Below the pieces are notes generated by a model that saw nothing but the letters and a program-made list of their open reading frames with translations, was not told the origin of the DNA and did no database searches. A stretch of DNA of 64,000 nt from Isosphaeraceae bacterium (lineage in GTDB: Bacteria > Planctomycetota > Planctomycetia > Isosphaerales > Isosphaeraceae), in the NCBI GenBank assembly GCA_031291845.1, contig JARLIH010000025.1:1-64000 (forward strand), read 5' to 3'. Both the position numbers and the translations under genes were made by a program. The stretch's first letter is position 1. Each line of letters starts with the position of its first letter. Positions 46,248 through 56,729 of the stretch are shown here, in pieces.

Positions 46248-47186
46248 TTGAGAACGGTCATCACGGGCGGCGCGGGTTTTGTCGGGTCGCACCTCTGCGA
46301 GCGTTTCCTGGCCGAGGGAGACGAGGTCGTCTGCGTCGACAACCTGCTCACCGGTCACCGCCGCAACATCGTCCACGTGCTCTCGAACCCTCGTTTCCAC
46401 TTCATCGAGCACAATATCTCCGAGCCGCTCCAGGTCGACGGGCCGGTTGACAACGTGCTCCACTTCGCCAGCCCGGCCAGCCCGGCCGACTACCTGGCCC
46501 ACCCGATCCCCACCCTGAAGGTCGGCTCGCTCGGCACCCACAACGCGCTCGGGCTGGCCAAGGCCAAGGAGGCCCGGTTCCTGCTCGCCAGCACGTCCGA
46601 GGTCTACGGCGACCCCGAGGTCCACCCCCAGCGCGAGGACTACTGGGGACACGTCAACCCGATCGGCCCGCGCGGTTGCTACGACGAGGCCAAGCGCTTC
46701 GCCGAGGCCATCACGATGGCCTACCACCGCTACCACGGCGTGCGGACACGGATCGTCCGCATCTTCAACACCTACGGCCCACGCATGCGGCTCAACGACG
46801 GCCGCGTGCTCCCCGCGTTCATGAGCCAGGTCCTGCGCGGGGAGCCGCTGACGGTGTTCGGCCAGGGGGAGCAAACCCGCAGCTTCTGCTACGTCACCGA
46901 CTTGGTCGACGGCATCTACCGCCTCCTCCACGCCGACTTCTCCGAGCCCGTCAATATCGGCAACCCGTCCGAGATCACCGTCCTGGAGCTCGCCAAAGAA
47001 ATCATCGCGATGGTGCCTGAGACCAAGAGCACCATCGTCTACAAGGACCTGCCGCAGGACGACCCCAAACGGCGCAGGCCCGACATCACCCGCGCGCAGA
47101 CCCTGCTCGGCTGGAATCCAACGATCGACCGCGCGGAGGGACTTCAGCGCACCCTGGAGTACTTCCGGTCGGTCGTCGAGCGCTGA
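46248..47186 (+). CDS. uxs: UDP-glucuronate decarboxylase-type extended SDR
   Basis: A 312-residue extended short-chain dehydrogenase, best matched to UDP-xylose synthase (UDP-glucuronate decarboxylase). Seen: [20 protein letters not shown] with the NAD loop, [40 protein letters not shown], the YxxxK pair in GCYDEAKRF, and [17 protein letters not shown]. The SPASP and VHPQ-EDYWG-VNPIGPR pattern is characteristic of the Uxs branch. A TTG at 46248 with GAGGA 8 bases upstream is chosen; a TTG at 46233 with AGGAAA is nearly as good. Its product, UDP-xylose, would feed surface glycans. Confidence 0.9.
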   Translation: MRTVITGGAGFVGSHLCERFLAEGDEVVCVDNLLTGHRRNIVHVLSNPRFHFIEHNISEPLQVDGPVDNVLHFASPASPADYLAHPIPTLKVGSLGTHNALGLAKAKEARFLLASTSEVYGDPEVHPQREDYWGHVNPIGPRGCYDEAKRFAEAITMAYHRYHGVRTRIVRIFNTYGPRMRLNDGRVLPAFMSQVLRGEPLTVFGQGEQTRSFCYVTDLVDGIYRLLHADFSEPVNIGNPSEITVLELAKEIIAMVPETKSTIVYKDLPQDDPKRRRPDITRAQTLLGWNPTIDRAEGLQRTLEYFRSVVER

Positions 47187-47217
47187 GCACTCCAGGGGCG
47201 AGCGCGCTCTCCGATCG

Positions 47218-47290
47218 CCTCTCCCGGAGGGAGAGGGTTTAGAGACTTGTCGCCAAAAGAAAGGGGCCGGATCGCTCCGGCCCCCTTTTG
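47218..47290. terminator. Two hairpins; bidirectional terminator between uxs and groEL
   Basis: The second hairpin is a good intrinsic terminator: GGGGCCGGA (47263-47271), loop TCGC, TCCGGCCCC (47276-47284), flanked by an A-rich run on the left and CTTTT on the right. It can therefore stop transcripts from both sides (uxs on plus, groEL on minus). A first hairpin, CCTCTCCC-GGA-GGGAGAGG (47218-47236) followed by GTTT, lies just after uxs. Confidence 0.8.
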
Positions 47291-47317
47291 CCTACGCTTG
47301 GGTCGTAAAACCCGTTC

Positions 47318-49322
<2,005 letters not shown>

Positions 49323-50516
49323 CGACCTAGTCTCCTTCGCTGAGCCCTTCGCCTGGACCAACCCAGGATGACGATCCCCCCCAAGCCCAGCTTCCCAAGG
49401 GCAAGCAGGCACTCGCGCAAGGACCGTCTCTGCCCCCCCTTCATGCAAGCCATGTGCCCGGGCCCGGGACGAGTTGTAAGCCATTTGCTTGAAACTACTT
49501 GGAATTCTCGAATCAGCTCGCCACGACTTGCCGGGCCTGCCTTTCTCGCCGTGAAACGACGTCACCCTGCCATTTCGGCAGTCCATCTTGACCAGCCAGC
49601 GCGCGGAATGCCGGCGACCCCCACCTCGGCCGTTCAAGCCCCCCTTGCGCCCATCGCATCACATGGTCCGCGCAAGAGATACGAAAAGCGGACAATCCCG
49701 CGCGCCCCCCAGCCTGCGCGACCGAATGGGACGGCGGAACGGCATTCGCTGAAACGTGGCGCGGACGAGGGACGCGGACGAGCAGGAACGCCAAATCGTT
49801 TTGCGGGCACAGCGCCGCAGCCGTTTGGCCAGGGCTGCTGCACCTCCGCCTTTTGGGGAGCGTGAGGCCGGCCTGTTGAAAATTCAGGGGGCGATGATGA
49901 ATGCAATTCATCCGCCTCTTGTTGTGCGGCGAGAGGGCATCTTCACGGCTTCGGAACCGGAGTGTCTCTCAGCCCCGAAGGGACGTAATGGGAAAGCCTT
50001 GGGGCATCGCCCCCGGACGGCGGACGCGCCCCCAGGCGCTGTCCCATTCTGGGGCGTTGCCCCAGGCGGTTACATCGCGCCCCGTTCGGGGCTGTCAAAA
50101 GGCGCAACAGAAACCACCCCCGCTGGTGACGCGACGAAGCCATTGCCGGGCTCGTTTTTCACACTCCAGCCTCGCCCTCCCAACGGAAACCACCCAGTGC
50201 CGTCCCAGAAAACGTTCGTGTGCCCGCTCGGCCGGAGCGCCCCTTCATCTCCGGTGAATCATCCGGGTTATGCGCGCGGCCCGCTTCTCCGCTGGCTTCC
50301 ATCAGCATACAAATTGGCGATTGCACAGTATTTGATATCCGACAAACTAAGTCAGATTCACGCAACTTCGCGATTCCTTCATACCTATAGTTTCTTTCGT
50401 TGCTTACAATTCCTTCATTTAATCTTCTCCCCTCGCCACTAGAATCGACCCGCGTCGATTGGCACCCGATCGACGTCCCCCACCGTAGACCCGCCCCAGC
50501 GAGGAGAAAAGCTCAA
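49323..50516. other. Long non-coding region upstream of groES and pseudopilin gene
   Basis: Nearly 1.2 kb without a convincing gene; open frames here have poor composition and overlap one another. It includes the palindromic element at 49970-50096. Near 50290-50430 lies an unusually AT-rich stretch for this window, probably holding the promoter of the pseudopilin gene at 50517. I could not pick out a single -35/-10 pair with confidence. Confidence 0.5.
49970..50096. repeat. Palindromic intergenic element, copy 2 (inverted arms)
   Basis: Two units in inverted orientation. The left unit begins AGCCCCGAAGGGACGTAATG (49971) and continues through CTTGGGGCATCGCCCC. The right unit, read on the minus strand, begins AGCCCCGAACGGGGC and runs through GTAACCGCCTGGGGCAACGCC. 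Each unit contains its own hairpins (GGGGC-ATC-GCCCC; CTGGGGCGTTGCCCCAG; GCCCCGTTCGGGGC). Related copies lie at 14060-14250 and 56495-56562. Confidence 0.65.
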
Positions 50517-51626
50517 GTGGCTCGCACGAACCGTCCCGCACGGCAACGTCCAGGCTTCACCCTGATCGAGTTGCTCGTGGTCATTGCCATCATTGCCGTG
50601 CTCATCGGACTGCTGCTGCCCGCCGTCCAGTCGGCCCGTGAGGCCGCACGCCGCACGCAATGTACCAACAATCTCAAACAAATCGGCCTGGGCATGCTTA
50701 ATTTTGAGAACGTGAACACCTACATGCCTCAGGGGCCGTACGACGGCGACCCGAACGCCGTCACCACGTCGGGCGCGGCCGACTCGACGGGGTATCCCCA
50801 GAACGGCGCCTGCTGCAACGCGGCGTCCCCCAACGGTTGGAACCAGTTCTTCAAAATCCTTCCCTACATGGAGCAGCAGCAGGTCTATAACCTCGCGAAC
50901 TTCAGCGTTCCCGCGATCTACCAGAACCGGCCTGCGAATTACGACGGTGAGACCACCGTTAGCGAGGTCGCGATCCCCTGGTTCTATTGTCCGAGCCGGC
51001 GGATGAACTACAAATCCGGCACCAACCCCGCCACGGCCACGTCGCGGAACGACTACGCCGGCTGCGCGGGGTTCTTGTTCGGCTCGATGTACGGCTGCTC
51101 GAACGGGAACTGGATCCCGGCGCCTCCCAACGGAGGCACTCCCAACGACGGCCTGTTGACATCGTCAACCTATAATCGCGGCAACGTGGCGGGCTCAAAA
51201 GGGGCCATTGTCTGGGGCGGTCTCGGCGCTGTCCGCCGGTTGGCCGATTTCGTCGACGGGACCTCGAACTCGATCATTGCGGGGGAGAAGAGCCTGCCGT
51301 GGCAGGTGTTCGGCGGCGACGGCGGCGACAACGAAATGTGGCAGAACTCGGGCTGGGATGAGGACTGCGTTCGGTTCCACTTCCCCCCGATCGCGGACGC
51401 AGTGGCCCCCCCTTACTACGGCATCTGCAATAATCCGCCGAACCCGTACGTCTCCTCCACGGGCACCGTCTGGCGCAAGATGTTCGGCAGTTCGCATCCC
51501 AGCGGGACCAACGTCCTCTTGACCGATGGTTCCGTCCGGTCCATCAAGTTCACCGTCAGCCCCGACGCCTTCCGGAAACTGTCCGTCATTGATGACCAGG
51601 GCGTCATCGATGCGGATTCCTACTGA
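50517..51626 (+). CDS. DUF1559 pseudopilin-like protein (copy A)
   Basis: A 369-residue protein with a prepilin-type N-terminus ([20 protein letters not shown], cleavage expected after the Gly before Phe) followed by the DUF1559 domain: [41 protein letters not shown] and near the end [20 protein letters not shown]. These proteins are multiplied in planctomycetes and resemble type II secretion/type IV pseudopilins. They are thought to form surface or secretion structures. The GTG at 50517 has GAGGAG 10 bases upstream; the frame also runs back to 50400. A small lipoprotein gene follows after 39 bases. Confidence 0.93.
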   Translation: MARTNRPARQRPGFTLIELLVVIAIIAVLIGLLLPAVQSAREAARRTQCTNNLKQIGLGMLNFENVNTYMPQGPYDGDPNAVTTSGAADSTGYPQNGACCNAASPNGWNQFFKILPYMEQQQVYNLANFSVPAIYQNRPANYDGETTVSEVAIPWFYCPSRRMNYKSGTNPATATSRNDYAGCAGFLFGSMYGCSNGNWIPAPPNGGTPNDGLLTSSTYNRGNVAGSKGAIVWGGLGAVRRLADFVDGTSNSIIAGEKSLPWQVFGGDGGDNEMWQNSGWDEDCVRFHFPPIADAVAPPYYGICNNPPNPYVSSTGTVWRKMFGSSHPSGTNVLLTDGSVRSIKFTVSPDAFRKLSVIDDQGVIDADSY

Positions 51627-51665
51627 CCAACACGCCAAGGGCCCGTGACAAAAAGGTGCGTCAAC

Positions 51666-51869
51666 ATGCGACTCTTGGTGATCTCCATCCTCCTGGGTGG
51701 AACCGCGGCGCTGGGCGGATGCGGGTCAACGCCCCACGATCCTTACAGCGACATGCGAATGCTGACTCCGGAAGAAGCGGGAGTCACGAACAAGGAGCAA
51801 GACCCCGTCCAGGAGGCCGAGAAGGCCTTTAACGCCAAGTTCGTTCGTAAGGAACGGCGTACTCGTTGA
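51666..51869 (+). CDS. Small lipoprotein
   Basis: A 67-residue protein with a signal peptide and lipobox (LLVISILLGGTAALGGCGS; acylated Cys expected in GGC). The short mature part is charged (MRMLTPEEAGVTNKEQDPVQ) and ends basic (KFVRKERRTR). The ATG at 51666 begins the signal; a GTG at 51645 is in frame. It follows the pseudopilin gene by 39 bases and is probably cotranscribed with it. The same pairing, a small lipoprotein beside a DUF1559 gene, recurs at 54720-56293. Confidence 0.75.
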   Translation: MRLLVISILLGGTAALGGCGSTPHDPYSDMRMLTPEEAGVTNKEQDPVQEAEKAFNAKFVRKERRTR

Positions 51870-52113
51870 GAGGTCGGGCTCGGACGCGTTGTTTTGCAAG
51901 TTCGGCCGTTCGGTCGGGGTCTCGTTCGCGAGCCCGGGCCGGGCGGCCGTACCGCTTCAGAGCTCACCGGTGCCAGCCTTCCGCCGCGACCGCCCGATCG
52001 CCGAGGAGCGCAGTGGCTGCGTCTCTTTGCGAGGGTAAGGCTGGGCCGCGAAACCCCGTTCCCCTCGTGCCTGTTGAGCGTACCGTGTCCATAGGCGCGC
52101 AGCGCCATCGTAG

Positions 52114-52134
52114 GGGCGGGTTTGAAACCCGCCC
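52114..52134. repeat. 21-nt perfect palindrome, copy 1
   Basis: Arms GGGCGGGTTT and AAACCCGCCC around a central G. The identical sequence recurs at 52358-52378, 244 bases away in the same intergenic region (51870-52580), which contains no supported gene. A T-rich run (TTATTTTTG) follows this copy. Similar GGGCGGGTTTGAAACCC units are spread through many GC-rich bacterial genomes. Confidence 0.7.
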
Positions 52135-52357
52135 GTTATTTTTGACAGTTCTCGCGAATCGCCACCGGTCGTCCCCCACGCGAAGCCGGGGGCGCATGGG
52201 TGCCATGCCCACGAAGACGCGGGCTTGGCACCCTGCACCGTTCCTGCTCAGCCGTTTGAGCCGAAACCGCGAGTCGCGGTGGAGATCGGCGAGAAGTTCC
52301 TTTTTTTGTCGCGACATTTCACCGTTCCAGTGGCACGAACGTTTCTGCGGTGAAGCA

Positions 52358-52378
52358 GGGCGGGTTTGAAACCCGCCC
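52358..52378. repeat. 21-nt perfect palindrome, copy 2
   Basis: Identical to the palindrome at 52114-52134. It lies about 200 bases before the sigma-factor gene. It may form a hairpin in the leader of that transcript or simply be a dispersed repeat. Confidence 0.7.
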
Positions 52379-52580
52379 CTTCAGGAGTGCGACCAGGCCG
52401 CACTACGAATCTGGCGACGGATACGCTCAACACGTACCTCCCCTCGCGGGGACGGAGCGGCAACCCGTCTGCCGACGCGGCTCAAGAACCGATGAAAAAA
52501 CCATCGCCCCGCCGTCATGATTCCGGGGCAAGCGATAAGTCTTAGTAGAGAGCTCGGCAATGAACCGGCTGGATTGAGCA

Positions 52581-53105
52581 ATGGACAACAAGACGGCCGA
52601 AGCAACCCGACTTTGGACGCTGGCGCAGCCGACGATCTCGGCGTTCGTCACGTCGTTGGTCCGAGAGATCCACGACCGGGACGACATCTTGCAGGAGGTC
52701 GCGGTCGCCGTCATGGAATCGTTCGGAACCTACGATCATTCGCGCCCGTTCGTGGCCTGGGCGATCGGGATTGCCCGGAACCAGGTGGGGCTCTATTTCC
52801 GCCGCAGGGGCCGCGAACGGCTCGTCTTCGATCCGCAAGCCATGGAGCAGCTCGAGCAGGCGTTCGCCGAGATTCGTCCGCGTGACGTCCGCATTCTGGA
52901 CCACCTTGAAGAATGTATCCAGTCGTTACAGAACCGCGCACGCAATTTATGCAGGCTACGCTACGAGCATGACCTGAAACCGCTGGCGATCGCGCCTCGG
53001 GTCGGCATGTCGGCGAACGGTGTGGCCAAGGCCCTCCAGCGCACACGCGAGCTGTTGCGGGAATGCGTTGAGAAGAAAGCAATCCTCGATGGTATTGCGT
53101 CATGA
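52581..53105 (+). CDS. ECF-type sigma-70 family RNA polymerase sigma factor
   Basis: A 174-residue extracytoplasmic-function sigma factor of the planctomycete type. Seen: region 2 (REIHDRDDILQEVAVAVMES, FVAWAIGIARNQVGLYFRRR) and region 4 (LQNRARNLCRLRYEHDLKPL, AIAPRVGMSANGVAKALQRT, a helix-turn-helix). Its TGA overlaps the ATG of the FecR-domain gene (ATGA at 53102-53105), so both are translationally coupled. Probably a cognate pair in which the FecR protein controls sigma activity. The target genes may be the pseudopilin and lipoprotein genes around it, but no promoter motif was matched. Confidence 0.9.
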   Translation: MDNKTAEATRLWTLAQPTISAFVTSLVREIHDRDDILQEVAVAVMESFGTYDHSRPFVAWAIGIARNQVGLYFRRRGRERLVFDPQAMEQLEQAFAEIRPRDVRILDHLEECIQSLQNRARNLCRLRYEHDLKPLAIAPRVGMSANGVAKALQRTRELLRECVEKKAILDGIAS

Positions 53106-54577
53106 TCGTTGATCCGGTTTCACTGATCCACGGCTACCTCGACGACCTCCTCTCGGACGAGCAGGTTCGGGAACTGAACCAATGGATCAAAGAGGATCCG
53201 GACCACGCGCGCCAGTTTGCCGCGATTGCCCTGCTCCACGACCGGCTGCACGGCCACGCCCAGGCCAGCAGTGAGCTGATGGGGGAACGCCTCGGCGCGG
53301 GAGTCCAGAATTTCCAGGACTATTGCGGTGGGGGCGACTCCTGGTGGCGTCCCGTCGCCGTCCTGCGCGGTCGGGACGGGCGTCTTGGCCTGGATCGCGG
53401 TCGGGACGACCGGCAAACCGCGGGCTGGGGAGGGAGCGGCAGGCGGCGCTGGAGCCTCGTCGCAGTGATGCTCATCGGGGTCGGCCTGGCCGCGCTGGCG
53501 ATCCGGGGCGCCCGGCACGTCTCCTCGGGGGTCGAGGTCGCCACCTTGGTCGAGTCGCACAACGTCGTCTGGTCCCAGGGGCAGGTGCCGATCGCCATGA
53601 ACATGCGGATCGGGGCCCGGGAGATCCGTTGCCAGTCGGGGACACTCAAGCTCGCGTTTGATTCGGGGGCCGTGGTCTCCCTGGAAGGCCCCGCGGACTT
53701 GCGCGTCCTCTCCGGCATGCTGATCCGTGTCGTTAGGGGCCGGATCTCCGCCCGCGTCGAGGATGGGATCAAGGGATTCGCGATCGAGACCCCGAACGCG
53801 CTCGTCGTTGACCAGGGGACGGAATTCGGCGTGGAGGTCGATGCCGTAGGCCAGACCGACGTGGTGGTTTTCGAGGGGCTGGTCGACCTCTCCTGTCCAG
53901 AGGTGGGCGCTCAGCCCGTCGCCGTCAAGCGACTCAAGCAGGGAGAGGCGATGCGTGTCGGGAAGGCCGGCAACCTGAGTCGAATCGTTTCTGTGGATCG
54001 GGGGCCGGTGGGCGATGGGTGGTCGACGAGGCCCTCGACCGAACGGAACGCCGTGATTCGTTCGGTGCGCGACAATATCCGGGGCCTGGGGAGTTCCAAG
54101 TACTACGAGATCGTGCACTACGGCCTGGACGAGGACAAACCGGCGTTCGTCGATCGCATTCACGAATGGAACGGCCTGGACGCGAATGGCCTGCCCGGTT
54201 TTCTCCGAGGCGCCGACTACATCATGACCTTCTGTGACGACAAGTGGCGGGAGGGCCTCGAGATCACCGTTGAAGTCGGCCGCGCGGCCACGCTTTACAT
54301 CTTCTTCGACGATCGCCTGACGATTCCGTCCTGGCTTTCGGAGCAGTTCGTCAACAGCGGCGTCAAGATCGGCCTGGACGAGGGGGGGACGATGCCCAAT
54401 CGCAGAGTCGACTGGGTCGTCGCCAAGGGACCCGGCCAAAGTATCGACAATACTTTCTCCGTCTGGAAGCGCGAACTGGGCCGAGGCGAGTCGATCCAGC
54501 TCGGCGCCCTCGCCAACGCGGCCGAGAAGGATCGCTGGACGGCGATGTACGGGATCGCCGCGGTCGCTCGTCCTTGA
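53102..54577 (+). CDS. FecR-domain membrane protein (putative sigma regulator)
   Basis: A 491-residue single-pass membrane protein. The N-terminal cytoplasmic part (about 1-55: LIHGYLDDLLSDEQVRELNQ) resembles the sigma-binding end of FecR-type anti-sigma factors. A transmembrane helix lies at about 116-135 (WSLVAVMLIGVGLAALAI), then the FecR domain (about 165-290: LAFDSGAVVSLEGPADLRVL, VRGRISARVEDGIKGFAIET, DQGTEFGVEVD). The last 170 residues form a beta-rich domain I cannot name. Coupled to the sigma gene by ATGA overlap. Inferred: it relays an envelope signal to the sigma factor; direct evidence is lacking. Confidence 0.87.
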   Translation: MIVDPVSLIHGYLDDLLSDEQVRELNQWIKEDPDHARQFAAIALLHDRLHGHAQASSELMGERLGAGVQNFQDYCGGGDSWWRPVAVLRGRDGRLGLDRGRDDRQTAGWGGSGRRRWSLVAVMLIGVGLAALAIRGARHVSSGVEVATLVESHNVVWSQGQVPIAMNMRIGAREIRCQSGTLKLAFDSGAVVSLEGPADLRVLSGMLIRVVRGRISARVEDGIKGFAIETPNALVVDQGTEFGVEVDAVGQTDVVVFEGLVDLSCPEVGAQPVAVKRLKQGEAMRVGKAGNLSRIVSVDRGPVGDGWSTRPSTERNAVIRSVRDNIRGLGSSKYYEIVHYGLDEDKPAFVDRIHEWNGLDANGLPGFLRGADYIMTFCDDKWREGLEITVEVGRAATLYIFFDDRLTIPSWLSEQFVNSGVKIGLDEGGTMPNRRVDWVVAKGPGQSIDNTFSVWKRELGRGESIQLGALANAAEKDRWTAMYGIAAVARP

Positions 54578-54719
54578 ACGATCGGTTCTCGGTTTCTCGG
54601 TCAAGCTTTGACGGAGACGGAACCGCTCTCATCCCGATCGTTGCGCCGCTCGCCTCGCCTTTGTCCACGCCTCGCTCTTGCTCCCCCCGCACTGATTCAC
54701 AACCCCGAGGATAGGCCCC

Positions 54720-55184
54720 ATGCATCGTCGACCGTTCATCGAGTTTGCGTCGATCCTGCCGGCCGGCCTGGCTGCGCTGCTATTGCTCACGTTCGCCGGC
54801 TGCGGCGAGGAGCAAGACGGGCAGCCGCGCGAGGCCGTATCAGGAACGGTGAGCCTCGATGGCCAGCCGCTTCCCGACGGGATGATCCAATGGATTCCCA
54901 GCACTGCTCGCGAAGGAAGCGTGGGTGGGGCGGCCGTCAAGGACGGCAAGTTCTCGATCGTGCGCCAGGAAGGCTTGGCCCCGGGCGCCTACCGGGTCGT
55001 GATCAACAGCGCCGCGGCGGGCGGTGCGACCGCACCCGCTCCCGACGAACCGCCCGGTTTGCTCAACGGGCCCAGTACGTCCAAAGACGTGATCCCTCCG
55101 CAGTACAACACGAAATCCACGCTCAAAGCCGAGATCAAAGCGGGCGTTCCCAACCTGTTCGATTTCTCCCTCAAGTCGAAGTAG
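54720..55184 (+). CDS. Carboxypeptidase-regulatory-like lipoprotein
   Basis: A 154-residue lipoprotein: signal peptide and lipobox ([20 protein letters not shown]), then a single transthyretin/carboxypeptidase-regulatory-like beta domain ([40 protein letters not shown]) and [20 protein letters not shown] near the end. Such lipoproteins are regularly found beside DUF1559 genes in planctomycetes, as here (the pseudopilin gene starts 135 bases downstream). Probably an outer-surface or periplasmic partner of the pseudopilin. Function unknown. Confidence 0.87.
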   Translation: MHRRPFIEFASILPAGLAALLLLTFAGCGEEQDGQPREAVSGTVSLDGQPLPDGMIQWIPSTAREGSVGGAAVKDGKFSIVRQEGLAPGAYRVVINSAAAGGATAPAPDEPPGLLNGPSTSKDVIPPQYNTKSTLKAEIKAGVPNLFDFSLKSK

Positions 55185-55318
55185 GGGCGCCGGCGGCCGT
55201 TCTGGTTTTCTTGTCGATCGATTTGCTCGGGCATCCGCGCGTTTCCTGCGGGCGCGGTCGCGGCAACGTCGATCATTCACCGCCCATTGATTCCGAACTT
55301 CTCGGAAAGGTTGAGAAC

Positions 55319-56293
55319 ATGATCCATGCCAAGCGGCGTGCCTTCACCCTGATCGAGCTCTTGGTGGTCATCGCCATCATCGCCGTTCTGATCGCCCTGC
55401 TGCTGCCCGCCGTCCAGGCCGCGCGCGAGGCGGCCCGGCGTGCGCAATGCGTGAACAACCTCAAGCAAATCGGCCTCGCCGTGATGAACTACGAGTCGAC
55501 GCACAACGCCTTGCCCCCTGGTACCAAGTTTCAGGTCTGGGGAACGTGGTGCATCTGGATCCTCCCCTACATGGAACAAGGCACGATCTACAACGCCTGG
55601 AACACGCTCGGCGACTACGGGCTCAGCGCGGCCGGCGGAGCCAGCACGCTGCGTTATACCGGGGCGTCGAACACGACGGTGACCACCTCCCTGGTCTCGA
55701 GCTACAATTGCCCGAGCGATACCCGGAGCGCTCCGCTTTACGGGATCCGTTCTTATAATTATGCGGCGAACTACGGTAACACCGCGATCACGACCGTGGC
55801 CGGTACCACCGCGCCGAAGACCTACACAGCGCCGGTGCAGACCTACAATGGCTTCACCTACGCGGGCGCCCCGTTCAACGATATCGTCGCCGGCGCCGTG
55901 ACCCTGGCCTCGGTCACCGACGGCCTGAGCAATACTCTCTATCATGCCGAGTGCGTCGAGGGCCAGGACGGCCCCGCCGGGCAGTACGACCTCCGCGGGT
56001 TCATCCACTGGTGGGAGGGCGCCTTCTTCGAAGCCTCGCTGACCCCGAACTCGTTGCTCCCGGACCAGATGTACGCGAGCTATTGCTACCCCAATTACCA
56101 GGGCAATCCCCCCTGCGTCGGGGCGACAAACCTCAATTACGTCCACGCCGCGCGGAGCCGTCACCCCGGCGGCCTCAACGCCTTGTTGGGCGACGGCAGC
56201 GTCCATTTCATCAAGAACTCCATCAATATCTACACGTGGCAAGCCCTCTCGACCACCAAGGGGAGCGAAGTCATCGACGCGAGCTCCTACTGA
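55319..56293 (+). CDS. DUF1559 pseudopilin-like protein (copy B)
   Basis: A 324-residue paralogue of the protein at 50517. Seen: [20 protein letters not shown] with the prepilin cleavage region, [40 protein letters not shown], and the C-terminal [20 protein letters not shown]. The ATG at 55319 has AAAGG upstream and places the signal at the very N-terminus; the open frame reaching back to 54608 overlaps the lipoprotein gene and is not used. Ser/Thr/Tyr-rich mid part. It ends the sigma-FecR-lipoprotein-pseudopilin row. Confidence 0.93.
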   Translation: MIHAKRRAFTLIELLVVIAIIAVLIALLLPAVQAAREAARRAQCVNNLKQIGLAVMNYESTHNALPPGTKFQVWGTWCIWILPYMEQGTIYNAWNTLGDYGLSAAGGASTLRYTGASNTTVTTSLVSSYNCPSDTRSAPLYGIRSYNYAANYGNTAITTVAGTTAPKTYTAPVQTYNGFTYAGAPFNDIVAGAVTLASVTDGLSNTLYHAECVEGQDGPAGQYDLRGFIHWWEGAFFEASLTPNSLLPDQMYASYCYPNYQGNPPCVGATNLNYVHAARSRHPGGLNALLGDGSVHFIKNSINIYTWQALSTTKGSEVIDASSY

Positions 56294-56494
56294 TTCGAGA
56301 CAAACAACCAGGAGCGCCGTCTCGGGCCTGCCGAGCGCGAGGTGATCCGACGCCGGGTTGATCGAAGCCCGCCGCGGCGGGCCGCCCGGCGTGGTCCCTG
56401 AGAGATCATTGGCATCTATCGCGCGAGGTTGTTGTCCAGATTCGAGCGGTTTTCGTATGGGTCGCGCACGGCCCCTGCCCTGGGCGGGCGGGGG

Positions 56495-56562
56495 CGAGCC
56501 CGTGAGGGCGACGCCCCCCGGTCGGCGTGACCCGCCTTTGTCCCGTACGGGGCAAAGAAGCA
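56495..56562. repeat. Palindromic intergenic element, copy 3 (partial)
   Basis: Within the 436-base convergent gap 56294-56729, which has no gene. It contains GAGGGCGACGCCCCCCGGTC then GTGACCCGCC and TGTCCCGTACGGGGCA, the motif order of the right-hand unit at 50046-50096. The left unit is degraded. Directly to the right, about 56606-56650, lies a strongly AT-rich stretch (ACTAAATTATACATATCTAA). Confidence 0.5.
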
Positions 56563-56729
56563 CCCTCGTCTCTCCAACGGTTTGCCGTCAATCGAGGACG
56601 CCACATGGAAACTAAATTATACATATCTAATTAATGTGATTGATAACTGCTCTAGGCGGAGCATGGGCCCGAGAACCTGCCCAGGGCAAGAGGGGCCAGG
56701 ATTCCGTCCGGGCGCTTACGTCATGGAGC

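Noticed and set aside
49323-49520. CIRCE operator upstream of groES
   Set aside because: A GCACTC is present in GGCACTCGCG near 49408, but the inverted partner GAGTGC at the right spacing is missing.
49500-50440. Several short open frames between groES and the pseudopilin gene
   Set aside because: They overlap each other and the palindromic element, and lack ribosome sites and family resemblance.
54608-55318. N-terminal extension of the second DUF1559 frame to 54608
   Set aside because: It would overlap the lipoprotein gene in another frame; the prepilin signal starts exactly at the ATG at 55319.
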